From contig OX459096.1 of the NCBI GenBank assembly GCA_949775045.1, positions 42,962,379 to 43,026,378 of the forward strand: a stretch of DNA of 64,000 bases. The letters are read 5' to 3'. This document shows positions 14,601-23,822 of the stretch, piece by piece. Under the pieces are notes generated by a model. That model searched no databases, was not told where the DNA came from, and saw only the letters and a program-made list of their open reading frames with translations. The position numbers were made by a program, and so were the translations under genes. Position 1 is the first letter of the stretch, and each line of letters begins with the position of its first letter. Origin of the DNA: Metridium senile (lineage: Eukaryota > Cnidaria > Anthozoa > Actiniaria > Metridiidae).

Positions 14601-14997
14601 ACCGGCAAACAAACATATATAAAAACCGAACAAACAAAACAAACAAACGAGCAAACGCTATAAACAATTAACTAAACCTCTCTCATCCAGGTCTGGAACG
14701 GATTCATACCTCAGTAACAACAGACGTGTAATCAGCTGAAAACTCCCAGTCACTTCTATTAAGATTGCAACGTAAACTGTAGTTTTTGTGGTTAGGATTC
14801 ATCTCTCCAGCCAAAGTACAAGCACTACTATTAGCTACACACTTCCACGGTGGTTCGGCAGCCACAAAAGTGGACAACATAATCTGGAAAGTTAGATTCA
14901 CCCATTCTGCAAAGCTTAGAATGGCGATGAGTCGCAATTGATAGAAACCCAAACTTCCTATCTGGGCCAGAACGTCATCGATAGTCAAACCAGCCAT
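5523..14997 (-). CDS. SLC22-family (organic cation/carnitine transporter-like) MFS protein, 9 exons, complete
   Basis: Plasma-membrane facilitative transporter for organic ions; the substrate cannot be read from sequence. Exons on the minus strand: 14997-14710, 14202-13974, 13476-13278, 12679-12464, 9212-9078, 8946-8843, 7454-7346, 6282-6210, 5843-5523. All are GT-AG and the sum of 1674 nt gives 557 aa. The N-terminus [20 protein letters not shown], the large Cys- and NxS/T-containing first extracellular loop (about residues 45-95), EFDLVCEN at 96-103 and the MFS loop [13 protein letters not shown] near 124-136 are SLC22 signatures. Further ones are [10 protein letters not shown] after TM6, ALVYYGVSF in TM7, a second GRKK loop, and [12 protein letters not shown] before TM11. 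The usual length is 530-600 aa. The C-terminal tail (about 75 residues after LPETKD) is unusually charged and Glu/Lys/Gln-rich. The start is the ATG matching the family N-terminus; an upstream in-frame ATG at 15093 is less likely. Introns hold many microsatellites and MITEs. Confidence 0.93.
5905..6118. repeat. (CCAA)n microsatellite, about 53 units
   Basis: 214 bp of almost uninterrupted CCAA with one early CTAA variant, in the last intron of the SLC22 gene, only 60 bp upstream (in transcript order) of the final acceptor. The Asn-Gln-Pro-Thr and Trp-Leu-Val-Gly open frames it produces are artefacts. Confidence 0.97.
6345..6867 (+). mobile_element. 3' remnant of a non-LTR retrotransposon
   Basis: A 32-codon open segment (6345-6440, stop at 6441) reads [19 protein letters not shown] and so on. 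This is the LWNSLP...F..FK..L motif typical of the extreme C-terminus of CR1/L2-type or related non-LTR ORF2 proteins. AT-rich 3' UTR-like sequence follows, ending near an AATAAA at about 6844. There is no RT domain, so it is a dead 5'-truncated fragment in an SLC22 intron. An internal near-duplicate around TATTTATGAACTCTGAACAA occurs twice (about 6447 and 6518). Confidence 0.6.
6887..7109. repeat. 50-bp minisatellite, about 4.5 copies
   Basis: Units start CTACCCCTCTCCCCTAGCGC at 6887, 6937, 6987, 7037 and 7086 (the fourth unit is 49 bp). Each unit carries GGCTACGCAGGCTA or a near variant, the end motif of the TAGCCTGCGTAGC elements found elsewhere here, so the array probably grew from an element end. 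Confidence 0.9.
7501..7531. repeat. (ATC)n microsatellite
   Basis: Ten or so ATC units immediately upstream (transcript order) of SLC22 exon 7. Similar ATC/GAT tracts occur at 8450-8630, 13143-13250 and 42000-42075. Confidence 0.9.
7994..8231. repeat. 238-bp foldback element
   Basis: Inverted arms of about 80 bp begin TATACACCTACTTTCAGTAA and end in the complement. The arm holds two copies of ATAGAACATTTGT. A central spacer of about 70 bp has no coding content. MITE-like, in an SLC22 intron. Confidence 0.8.
8450..8630. repeat. ATC/ATT-rich imperfect microsatellite
   Basis: Begins with CTGT units, then imperfect ATC and AAC triplets. It produces a spurious poly-Ser/poly-His frame on the plus strand and poly-Asp on the minus strand. 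Confidence 0.85.
8635..8745 (-). mobile_element. SINE 3'-body fragment
   Basis: Reverse complement of the tRNA-SINE body seen at 12091-12384 and 44505-44725: TTGTTCTCTCCTATGCCAC, then GGGTT, TATCCGG, CTCCCTCC and TGTTGTAAATAT-like words in the same order. The tRNA-like head is missing. Confidence 0.7.
9293..9891. repeat. 599-bp foldback element with CACGTG palindromes, family A copy 1
   Basis: Terminal inverted repeat CTCAAGTACATTAAGGCCTG on the left is matched by CCAGGCCTTAATGTACTTAAG on the right. The interior has GGTCACGTGACT words plus GTCATGTGACC. The same termini (CTCAAGCATGTTAAGGCCTG) bound the element at 31911-32611, so both belong to one family. In an SLC22 intron. Confidence 0.7.
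9892..11706. other. SLC22 intron 4, AT-rich, no gene seen
   Basis: Outside the pentanucleotide array at 10789-10834 I find no conserved peptide, RNA gene or clear element here. AATAGAGATTTTTGTTTTAGCGGCATAAG near 9912 recurs inverted near 11510-11545 (GCCGCTAAAACAAAAATCTCTAATAGG), suggesting a larger foldback of about 1.6 kb with decayed arms. Confidence 0.5.
10789..10834. repeat. (GTGGT)n pentanucleotide microsatellite
   Basis: About nine GTGGT units in an SLC22 intron. Confidence 0.95.
11707..11898. repeat. short MITE-like element with CAGGGGC ends
   Basis: Begins CAGGGGCGGATCCAGAAATT and ends CCGTCGGCCCCTG, giving short imperfect inverted ends around GGGGTG-rich interior sequence. It resembles small GC-rich MITEs but has no second copy in the window. 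Confidence 0.35.
12091..12384 (+). mobile_element. tRNA-derived SINE, copy 1
   Basis: A tRNA-like head has a perfect pol III A box TGGCCTAGCGG (12103-12113) and a decayed B box CGTTAGATTCC, followed by CGGCTCGGGCA. The body TTGTTCTCTCCTATGCCACC...CTCCGGGTTATCC...TCCCTCCGTG is shared with the copy at 44505-44725 and the inverted fragment at 8635-8745. In SLC22 intron 4. Confidence 0.8.
13143..13250. repeat. GAT/GATGAT-rich microsatellite
   Basis: Imperfect GAT triplets with ATGATCGATGATG interruptions, lying just inside the intron after SLC22 exon 3. Confidence 0.85.
13755..13897. repeat. 143-bp foldback element
   Basis: Arms of about 45 bp start AACGTTGTCCATCTGGAATG and pair with the complement ending at 13897. 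The loop is about 50 bp. Located in SLC22 intron 2. Confidence 0.8.
14237..14660. repeat. (ACAA)n-rich degenerate microsatellite, about 420 bp
   Basis: Imperfect AAAC/ACAA units with recurring CCTGAC interruptions, directly between SLC22 exons 1 and 2. Long Cys/Phe/Leu/Val open frames on the minus strand are artefacts of the repeat. Confidence 0.9.
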
Positions 14998-15285
14998 GCT
15001 GCTACGAAAAGAAGAATGTACTGAAATAAGTAAGTAACCAAATATGTTGGTGTTTATTTCTTTCGTTTTATTTGTCAGACATAAGTCAGACATAAGTTTT
15101 TTACATGTTTCCGGATTTTTGTTTTTGTTTTAAATACCATGTGATATACGATTCTGAAGTCAACCGCACACACTTTTTGTTTTGTCTAATACTGGATTAT
15201 GTGGAAAATATTTTGCGTTCACAGTATCCTATGTAGTTGCCTTACTCTCCTTCTCTCGTTCAAGTGGCACATGGGGACCCAGAAG

Positions 15286-15690
15286 CGGGGGGGGGGGGGG
15301 GGGGGGGGAGTACTTCCTTTGTCCAAGGGGTGATCGGCGTACCTTTTAGGGTTACAAATATCTCCTGTGCGTACTTTTTAGGCTCCTTTTAGGGTTCTGG
15401 CTCAAAACTCAGTTACATAACATGATTTCGTACTTGTAAGGGTCATTTTTTCTCTGCTTTGTTGCTAAAAGTAAGCTTGGCTGAAAATCGCACAGCCGTA
15501 CCTTTAAGGGGTTGAAATCAACTATGTTTTAATAGCCTGATTTTCAGAGCGGGCCTGGGTCCTACGCTATCGCTTTCTCCCCAGGCCCGCTCTGAAAATA
15601 TATTTTTATCTGTGCGTACCTTTTAGGGGTCGTTTTCAAAAACCCCGCCGATCACCCACTACCAAATGAAGTACCCCTCCCCACTCCCGG
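15286..15690. repeat. MITE-like foldback with homopolymer G end and nested palindrome
   Basis: Starts with 23 consecutive G. The left arm holds GGAGTACTTCCTTTG, GGGTGATCGGCG and GTACCTTTTAGGG. The right arm holds CCGCCGATCACCC, CAAATGAAGTACCCC and GTACCTTTTAGGGG. A separate 58-bp palindrome (15541-15598) is nested in the middle. Confidence 0.6.
15541..15598. repeat. 58-bp palindrome TTTTCAGAGCGGGCCTGGG, copy 1
   Basis: A 19-bp arm TTTTCAGAGCGGGCCTGGG is perfectly inverted at 15580-15598 around GTCCTACGCTATCGCTTTCT-like loop sequence. The same palindrome with the loop inverted lies at 44327-44395 in a CASD1 intron. Confidence 0.9.
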
Positions 15691-15956
15691 GCCCTGGGAA
15701 TTAGGGGAGGATTGAAAGGAGGAATGTTGTCTTGTCCCCTTTCTCTATCCACCCCAATAATCTAGGGGCATAATATAACACCTGATATTACATTGAATGT
15801 TGTAAGGGTATAGACTCGGAAAGAGTTAGAAGTAGAGAAAACAAACAAAATGTAGCATTATATAAGTTAGGACAGACCATTTGATATTTGATATTTGAAA
15901 GGATTTAACCCCCAGCATGTAGTCCGCTCTTTCTCCTTCTTCCCTAAATATCCCCC

Positions 15957-16212
15957 TAGCCTGTGCAGCGGCTCTCTAGTTGGAGGGGGAGGGAGAGGGA
16001 AACGGAGCATTAGATAAATTATAATAGGGCGGGGGGATAAATAAATATGCGCAAGCGTTTGACAATTTATAATGTAGTGGGAGGGCGGGGGATTTATTTA
16101 TTTATTTATATATTAATCATTCTAGTCGTAGTTGTTAATTAGTGTATTGTAAATTAATTATCTGACCCTACCTGTAATTCAGCCATTAGCTGCAAGAGGT
16201 TTGATTAAAAAA

Positions 16213-16248
<36 letters not shown>

Positions 16249-16268
16249 GAGAGCCGCTACGCAGGCTA
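15957..16268. mobile_element. MULE-like MITE, TAGCCTGYGYAGC family, 312 bp
   Basis: The left end TAGCCTGTGCAGCGGCTCTC is complemented by GAGAGCCGCTACGCAGGCTA at the right. The interior includes a (TCTA)n tract at 16216-16250. Flanks ATATCCCCC and CTACCCCCC are only partly alike, so a 9-bp duplication is weak here. A further GCTACGCAGGCTA lies at 16287-16299. Confidence 0.6.
16216..16250. repeat. (TCTA)n microsatellite
   Basis: About eight TCTA units inside the preceding element. Confidence 0.95.
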
Positions 16269-16325
16269 CTACCCCCCTAAAGCCAGCTACGCAGGCTATC
16301 GACAACCTTGCACCCGCGGTTATAT

Positions 16326-16742
16326 GAGGGTCCACAATAGGTTTGGCGGGATGCGGGATGCGCCTTTTTTTAAGGGCGGGATACGGGATTTTAACAAAAA
16401 TCAGAGCGGGATGCGGGATTCTGTATTTCGAGCGGAATCGGGATTTCACCTTTTTTAGGTGTCGGGATTCGGGAAATTAATAGCATTGGCAGCCGGATTT
16501 TGGATTACAGAGTTCGTTTTGAATCCAGAACATGTCTAACGTATCTAGAAACACGCGTTTGACTTTTATTTGCCCGTTGTATTGATTTCTATCTAATATA
16601 AACATCGTTATGAGTAAGGAATAGTAAGTCCTAGCAAGGATTTATCGGGATCGGGATTGTGCCATAAAAAATGCCGGGATGGCGGGATTTCACGCAAAAA
16701 TGAGCGGGATTGCGGGATACGAGAACCCTATTGTGGACCCTC
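16326..16742. mobile_element. 417-bp MITE with GCGGGATGCGGGAT repeats
   Basis: Termini GAGGGTCCACAATAGG and CCTATTGTGGACCCTC are perfect inverts, flanked on both sides by TTATAT (16320-16325 and 16743-16748), a possible 6-bp target duplication. Inside are many GGGAT-type words (GCGGGATGCGGGAT, GGGATACGGGAT). No open frame of note. Confidence 0.7.
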
Positions 16743-16748
16743 TTATAT

Positions 16749-18619
16749 GTCCAATGTTAATGTTTAATATTTAAAGATAACCAGATAACACAGAGAGTTT
16801 TATTAAAATAGTGAAGCCTCTTGCAACCAGAGTTGATAACAGCGATTTTCTTTGTCTCTTGTTAATTTTTTTATACTTTTTGATTAGATAACTTTCAAGA
16901 TAACTAGTCAAAATAAATACACAAAGCGTCTGACAATGTAAGATTATCCATATTGACAATGTAAGATATCGCAACAGAACTTTCAGACCCAAATCACGTT
17001 TTCAAAAAATCCTAATGGAGACGTTTGGACATCTCCTATGCTGCTGCAGTTTCTGAGTAGCTGAGTAGTTAAATCGTGGGTAAATCGCTCTAAACCACGG
17101 GGAACGGATATTCTGTGTGTAACCGCTAATCCCGAGGTGAAATTACCCATTGGGTATCTCCATGGATACATCAAAAAGATCTATCAGAAACCCAGAGCGT
17201 TCCTACCAATCAAAAGCCAGATAGTTTCCAAACACAAGAAACCGCATGATGTGATATGACCTTTATCGTTCTTGATCGTTCTTGGCATCGATAATGGCAG
17301 GTTACCGCGCTTCGCTAAACGAACTAAACCGGGACTTATACCACTCACAACATATGCAAACACTTATACATAAGCACTTAAGAATTACATATATATTTCT
17401 TTAAAAAATTCTTCTAAATTCGATACTTTGATTTACGATACTCGATGCTTACCCACGGGTTATTATCAGCGTGTGACCGATCGAAACCCAACTCAAGTCA
17501 TTTCCCCGCGGGGACCTGTGGGTTAGGATCTAGTGTAACCGCAACTACTATTTCAAGTTTCAAGTAGAGATTAAGGCAAATAAATAAGTAAACTCTATTC
17601 ATATGGACAAATATTACAAACCCCTGTAGCTCCTCTTCCCCCCGCGAAACTAACTAGTTTCGCGGGGGGAAGAGGAGCGAAAGAACGTCTGTTTTCTCAG
17701 GCTAAAACCCCTGTTCATAAGGTTATCTGTTAGGGCACGGTGAAATCCTATACGCCAAAGCTGGACAAAAAAAAAAACACTTTTGAATACCAAACAAACA
17801 AGAAGATTTTCTAATAATTCATTTATACTCTCATCTATCGAACGAAAATACTAAGGGATGGACCTTTAGATATTTGAAACTAGGCATAGTTACTTGTATA
17901 AATAAGAAGACACAGTCTGCAAGTGCTGTTTTCAAAGTGCCATGAGGTTTGACCTCTACTCTTTGTCTATGTTAAAAAGGCTATTTTTAAGATCTTATTT
18001 TTCATCTATTCATTAATGTTATGTGTGCTAAAAAGATTTTATTGACCTACCTCCAAACGCAAGAAAAAGCTTGTTTTAAAAAGACTTCTACCTTGTTGCT
18101 GCCGACTCGAGAAACTTGACCCCTACTTTATAGTCTGCTCTGGTTACTGCCCCCCCCCCCCCCCCCCCCCCCCTCTCTCTTTGGGTCGTTTCGTACACAT
18201 CAACACGTACACCAGGCTTGGGCTTCCTTTATTATTTAACTTTCTGAGACGGATAGGAAAGAAATGACAACAAAATGCTATAAATATGAAAGTATAAACG
18301 TACACACATAACATACATGAAAATTAGATCATTTGAAGCTCAATTTTCAAAGAGAAAGAAGATTTAGTTGAAATTACCATTGTTTTCGGCGATTCTATCC
18401 CCCACTAAAACACATCGTGATGTCATAATGAAATAGGGCAATGGATATGGTATTGCAAGGGGAAATTATTTTGATTTGTTTCCATGGAAACTTGATATAA
18501 CTGACTTTTTTCAGTAATTGTTTCCGGACGTGATTTCTCTACAGCATAGAAATTGGAATACGGCTGTTGGACTTTTGTTTGTTTACGTGATTTCTTTATT
18601 CCATTTTTTTCTTTTTCTC
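16749..18619. other. intergenic DNA, no gene recognised
   Basis: I find no conserved protein exon on either strand. It contains a 50-bp hairpin at 17629-17678 and a poly(C) run with CT tail at about 18150-18180. The 5' end and promoter of the SLC22 gene may lie in 15.0-17.3 kb, but no core element is obvious. Confidence 0.5.
17629..17678. repeat. 50-bp perfect hairpin
   Basis: GCTCCTCTTCCCCCCGCGAA is followed by its complement, with centre AACTAGTT. Stable and isolated; no relative found in the window. Confidence 0.85.
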
Positions 18620-18754
18620 ATTTTTTTTAATTAGCTTTTTCATTGTAATCATATCCATTTTTGTATTTTTATTTTAAGCGCTCAGAACAGACTTGAATAA
18701 AGCGCTATATAAGCTATATACATAACATAACATAACATAACAATACATAACATA
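18620..18754 (+). mobile_element. 3' tail of a CR1/L2-like retrotransposon ending in (AACAT)n
   Basis: TTAGCTTTTTCATTGTAATC, then TTTTAAGCGCTCAGAACAGAC and GCGCTATATAAGCTATATAC match the retrotransposon tail at 23935-24037 almost base for base. A short tandem repeat of AACAT follows, where the other copy has ATT repeats. Variable 3' microsatellite tails are typical of CR1/L2 elements. Confidence 0.75.
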
Positions 18755-20230
18755 ATGTTTGTACCAACATCTCCAGAAGAATTGTCTGTTACCATGGTTA
18801 CTGCTAATAAACTGTTATCTAAATCTTGTGCTCTTGATCCCCTCCCTGCATGTCTACTTCGTAGTCACCTTGGATTGTTACTACCTATCATCTGGAATAC
18901 CGTTAATTTGTCTCTCGTCACTAGTACTGTCCCGTCATCCTTAAAAGTTGCCGTTTTGAAACCTCTGTTGAAAAAACCGTCTCTTGATCATGAAGTCTTG
19001 GGAAACTATCGTCCTATATCTAATCTGAAAACTGTATCTAAAATTATTGAAAAAGTTGTTGCGGTTCAACTAAATAATTATCTAACTGATAACAATCTTC
19101 ATGAGCCCATGCAGTCTGCCTACAAGCCTTTCCACAGTTGTGAAACTGCTCTTCTCCGCGTCAAAAATGACATTCTTCAAATTATAGATAATCGCTCCTG
19201 TGTTGCCTTGCTACTTCTTGATTTATCCGCTGCCTTCGACACGGTTGATCATAAAATTCTTCTTAAACGTCTTCACTCTAAATTTGGAATCCGTAGTAAT
19301 GCTCTTTCCTGGTTTCGATCCTACCTATCAAATCGAACACAATTTGCCTCTATTGATGGTGCCTCTTCTGAAACTCTTCACCTGGATTGTGGTGTACCTC
19401 AAGGTTCTGTTCTTGGCCCTATATTGTATCTACTTTACACCTCACCGGTTGCTGATCTCCTTCGTAAACACAATATGTCTTTCCACCTGTATGCTGATGA
19501 TACGCAATTGTATATACCTTTTTCCTGCAATGATGATTTCTCGCTTAATGAAGCTATGAAACTAATCGAAAACTGTCTAACTGATATTAATAACTGGATG
19601 ACCTTGAACAAACTGAAACTGAATAAAGACAAGACTGACTTTCTAATTTTCTTTTCCAAGCATAATCCCCAACGCACTCTTCCTGTTCTCCACTTTGGCT
19701 CTGACGTCATTACTACCTCATCTCATGCACGAAACATTGGGGTCGTATTTGATTCTAATCTATCCATGGTTCCTCACATAAACAACACATGCAAATCTGC
19801 CTTCTATCATCTCCGCAACATCGCTAGAATCAGGAAATTTATCTCCCACAAGACTACTGAGACTCTCATTTATGCGTTCATAACTTCAAAACTTGATAAC
19901 TGTAATTCTCTACTCTTTGGACTCCCTAAACATCTCATCGACAAACTTCAAGCAGTTCAAAATGCTTCTGCTCGTCTCGTCACTTTATCTCGAAAACATG
20001 ATCACATTACTCCTGTCCTTATTGACTTGCACTGGCTTCCTGTTGCTGACCGTATTAGATTTAAAATAATTCTTCTAACATTTAAAGCACTCCATGGTCT
20101 TTCGCCTGTTTACATTCAAGATCTCATCACTATTCACAAACCTGCAAGAAATCTCCGCTCATCTTCTCACTTGTTGCTATCCTCAAAGTCGTACAATCTC
20201 AAGTCATATGGTCTACGTTCTTACATCGCC
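18755..20230 (+). mobile_element. 5'-truncated CR1/L2-like non-LTR retrotransposon, reverse transcriptase ORF
   Basis: One open frame (18755-20272) with no stop through the RT domain. Visible RT blocks: NYRPISNL (near residue 83), [29 protein letters not shown] (first catalytic Asp), [16 protein letters not shown], and YADDTQLY with the catalytic Asp pair. The C-terminal region [17 protein letters not shown] is typical of the CR1/L2 group. The N-terminal endonuclease is missing; the frame starts in the EN-RT linker directly after the (AACAT)n tail of another copy. After about residue 490 (SYGLRS) the family sequence stops and repetitive CGCCAAATA-type DNA begins. The expected FSVAAPLLWNSLP end is found 3.6 kb downstream at 23823. 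The intact RT frame suggests a fairly young insertion. Confidence 0.85.
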
Positions 20231-20563
20231 AAATACCGCCAATATCGCCAAATATCCCAAAATACCGCCTAATATAACCTAATAATTCCCAAACTCACTT
20301 AATGTTTCTACATTTGTACTTTTATTTTCAATAACATCCAGCAACATAATGGTTGCTGCTCTCTTATAAATTTATGACAGCAAATATATATTGTTATTAA
20401 TATTATTTAAAACAAATATAGACCTTGCGCAACAGTAATTAAATTCCCTCCAACAATGCCCACCATCCAAGAACATTTAAACAATATCAATTATAAGATT
20501 AGCAAAAAGGAGCTTTACATAGTATCCAATATATTCCACAGAGTTGCACTCACTCTATCATAA

Positions 20564-21370
20564 TGTACGAGTCAAATCCAAAGGTGCCCATCCCCCCCCC
20601 GGGCAAACCCCGGGCATTTGACAAGACTTGGGTTCCGTATAGTGGGGAATTTGACGCCGATTAGCTACTGGAACGGGCGGGCATTTGACGAGTGTCGGCC
20701 ATCTTTAAAAATACCCAGAAAGCATTGGAGTCCTAACCACAGGTAGCCCATGATCAGGCAAAAGTCACACGGGAACGGAAACGAAAAGCAAAGAATTGAT
20801 AGATAGTTTTTCCTTGTTATACACCTATCTCAAAAAACGTCAGAAAGAATTGGCGATTGACGAACAGCGATTGCAAAGGAGCTCTGTTCTTTCACAAGTA
20901 AAATTAAATTGACGAAGTATAAATGCTTGTCTTTGTGTTTTAGAGTCGAAAAGTGCAAAGAAAATCCAAGTTCTTTCAGTTTTTAAGATAGATTTGTGAA
21001 TTATATCGAGATCCATCTTTCGGTCGTGCAATCACCAATCAAAAATTGCCAATAACCATTCTCTTCTTCAACGTTTTTTAAAATTTCCCTTCATATTTGA
21101 TTGTACAAGTTTTGTCTACCATGTTCATGAGACGTCATGTAGTAGAAGGAAGTTTAAGTATTTTCTTTTCTACTTAAAGTAAAATTTGAGTTTATCACTG
21201 ACTCGAGCTCGAGGGGCGGGCATTTGACCATTCTGTTGTTTCAATAGTGGGGCATTTGACTGTTCAGTTTGCCCAGATGGTGGGGAATTTGACCAATTTG
21301 TTTTCAAAAAGTCAAATGCCCGGGGGTTTGCCCGGGGGGGGGATGGGCACCTTTGGATTTGACTCGTACA
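20564..21370. mobile_element. 807-bp Harbinger-like non-autonomous DNA transposon, copy 2
   Basis: Same length as the copy at 2578-3384 and nearly identical when reverse-complemented, with isolated substitutions (for example a single C/A change in the GTTCAAGTAGC stretch). Flanked by TAA at 20561-20563 and 21371-21373. It lies within the 3.6 kb that separate the two parts of the CR1/L2-like element. Confidence 0.8.
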
Positions 21371-21375
21371 TAAAT

Positions 21376-21617
21376 GGGCTATTTCAATTTCTATCTGCAT
21401 CCTCCTTGTCAAGGAGCGTTGGAATTTTTTCAAGGGGGCATCACTGAAATTCATTGGATTTCAAAAAGGGGGACGAGTAAAAATATCTGAAATCCAGTAG
21501 AATTTCAACGGTCTAGGTCAAAAATCATTTGAATCTATCTCGAATTTCCAGAGTGGCCGGGGGTAATATTTCATAATGGATTTCAAACCAGAATCATTGA
21601 AAAAACTGGAATAGCCC
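21376..21617. repeat. 242-bp MITE-like foldback
   Basis: Starts GGGCTATTTCAATTT and ends ACTGGAATAGCCC. The interior has several TGAAATTC/GGATTTCA words. It abuts copy 2 of the 807-bp element. Confidence 0.5.
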
Positions 21618-22240
21618 AATGAAATGAGTTTAAATGATCAGATATGACTTCTCTGATAGCTCAATTTAGAAGTAATAACAATTTCTGATGTGCTTCTAAA
21701 GTGGATTCTGCTTATATTTGTGCATTTTTACATTAAAATCGCACTCTTTAATTATCATTGACAAGGACAGAAATAGTTCTAGCTAGTTTAAGAGTGCTCA
21801 CAATAAACCCATGAAACAAATAGTACTACTTAGTGCAAAATAGTGCTAATTAAACAATAGATTTAGTTAAATGTTGCACAATGTTGTTGGCTAAGTTTTT
21901 CATGGATATGTTATATTGTAATCAATCTAGAACAATATCAACTTTGAATTATGCCTGGAAAAAAATCGGTCTCCACATCATAATTGTAATTCCACTACTA
22001 CTTACATAAAAAAACTGTTCTTTTAGAAGCATGCAAGCCAAACAAAACGCAAAAGCATCCATGTTTGTAGCCCTGTTGAATCTTTGCATTTAACAATTTT
22101 GCAATGTACAATAATTTTCATTAAATTACCGCTGACGAGCAGAAAATTAAGGTTAAAACTTCATGAATATACATTAGAGTGTCTTCGACTTGTAGTGAAC
22201 ACATATTCTACACAAAATATTCCACACATGAAGTACATAC
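21618..22240. other. AT-rich intergenic DNA, nothing recognised
   Basis: No conserved peptide or obvious repeat on either strand, apart from being the possible intron of the candidate exon at 22241-22276. Confidence 0.5.
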
Positions 22241-22276
22241 CTTGCCTCTCTGCTGGCCATTCTTGGGCGGGCTCAT
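22241..22276 (-). CDS. candidate short first coding exon (12 codons)
   Basis: On the minus strand an ATG opens MSPPKNGQQRGK, followed directly by a strong donor AAG|GTATGTAC. The basic, Pro/Gly-rich start resembles first exons of small basic proteins, but I could not find a second exon in 18-22 kb. It could be chance. No function is assigned. Confidence 0.22.
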
Positions 22277-22337
22277 TGTGTTGAAAACTGATTGTTGATT
22301 GAAATGTTTTGTGCACCAAGTTACTGGGTTACTGCAG

Positions 22338-22520
22338 TAATTACTGCGGTTTTCGGCTTTCTGCGAACTCAGACATTTCAAAGGCTGGTTGTGAAATACG
22401 TTTTTGGCTGCTGCTGGTTACTCGGCACCTTTTATGTCTTTGATTGAGCAGCCAAATACATATTTCACAACTAACCTTGCAATTATGTCTGAGTTCGAAA
22501 GACGAAAACTGCAGTAATAT
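22338..22520. repeat. 183-bp imperfect foldback
   Basis: The left part GTAATTACTGCGGTTTTCGG...CTCAGACAT...GGCTGCTG is inverted in GAGCAGCC...ATGTCTGAG...GAAAACTGCAGTAAT. It sits just upstream of the candidate minus-strand exon. Confidence 0.55.
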
Positions 22521-23638
22521 TAAAGTACAAATGCAGTTCAGATTGCAAAATTCGCTTTTCAAAAACCAACGAAGGTAAGCATTAATTGTGATATCTTCTT
22601 TAGTATCAATTTAGGAAATAAATTTCAAACTTCGAAAAAGCTGCAATACTTTGATCGCATATTAATTCATTAGAAATAAGATTAATTCATTACAAAACTC
22701 ACAGGATTGAGAAATTATTCTTCACTGATATTCATATGGGCCTTCAGCAAATAATTGTTAAATAAAATAGTAGAGGTATTCAACAACTGTGGTAATTAAA
22801 ATACATGCACATATCAAATACTAAAATTAATCCATTATTTTGTCAAATACATTCTAGTGATCTTGTCAAAACATTTAAGAATAGCATAAAATGATTTCCA
22901 GAATTCTAATCAAACATTATCTGAAAGTTGTTTTTTTTCAATTTCTTTAAAACTTAGGCTATGAGAGTTTATTGACAATATTTCTATTAAGATCTTTAAT
23001 AGTGATATTAAAAATTGAAATATTCAAAAATATTTGGTTTTTCTGTTCTCTATGAGCTTAATATAAGTGGTTACATTATTTTACTGACCAGACTGAATCT
23101 TATGATTGCAAATTCTAATATCAATGAAAAAAACACATCATACATCCACATTTGATTAGATTTGTATAATCTTACATAAATGGAACAGTTTACTTTTTAC
23201 TGTTATAGAATGTACAGACCTATTTGTAATTAAATTAATTGAGCCCAAATGTGATTTGTCTCTTTTATGTCATTATAGCTACAAAAAAATGTAACCCTAC
23301 TAACAACATATGACATACAGTTGAACTAGAGTGATTGCAAAAACCTTTGAGTATTAGAACCGGAGTATTTAAATGTTATATAGTTTAATAGACAACTGCG
23401 GCTAGTGTCATTTAGTCTACTATTTGAGTTTTTTGTAATCACTCTGTGGTTTGGTTGTCAACTATGACTGATAATTTTTTCAAATTTATCAATTATCAAT
23501 TTTTATCAATTATTTATCCAACTATGACTGATGATTTTTTCCATAGGTTTTTTATATGAAGGCAAATTGTCTCCAGTAGGCAGGTTAACCTACTTTTAAT
23601 TTCTATACAGTAAATTTGTCAGTTTTCCCCAAAAATTT
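22521..23638. other. AT-rich intergenic DNA, nothing recognised
   Basis: Low-complexity AT-rich sequence with a local duplication of CCAACTATGACTGATRATTTTTTC-type text around 23458 and 23518. No gene seen. Confidence 0.5.
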
Positions 23639-23822
23639 GCCAAAATCGCTTAATGTAGCCCAATGTTGCACTGTGTTGCAGTGACAGTTGGTCAAAATTT
23701 GCCAATATCGCCTAATGTAGCCCAATGTTGCACTGTGTCGCAGCAACTTTTGGCCAAAATTTGCCAATGTCGCCTAATGTAGCCCAATATTGCATTGTGT
23801 CGCGGCGACGGTGGACCCCAGA
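23639..23822. repeat. 62-bp minisatellite, three copies
   Basis: Units start GCCAAAATCGC / GCCAATATCGC / GCCAATGTCGC at 23639, 23701 and 23763, each followed by TAATGTAGCCCAATRTTGCA. A related GCCAATATCGCCAAATATCC occurs at 20238, on the other side of the split retrotransposon. Confidence 0.9.

Noticed and set aside
14228..14667. Cys/Leu/Phe-rich minus-strand frames of up to 126 codons
   Set aside because: Arise from the ACAA repeat in SLC22 intron 2.
15093..15095. Upstream in-frame ATG (minus strand) for SLC22, adding 32 residues
   Set aside because: The added residues (MSDLCLTNKTKEIN...) do not resemble SLC22 N-termini, whereas [10 protein letters not shown] at 14997 does.
18755..20272. 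Functional host gene encoding a reverse transcriptase
   Set aside because: Lacks the endonuclease and the proper C-terminus and is surrounded by its own 3' tails; it is a truncated retrotransposon.
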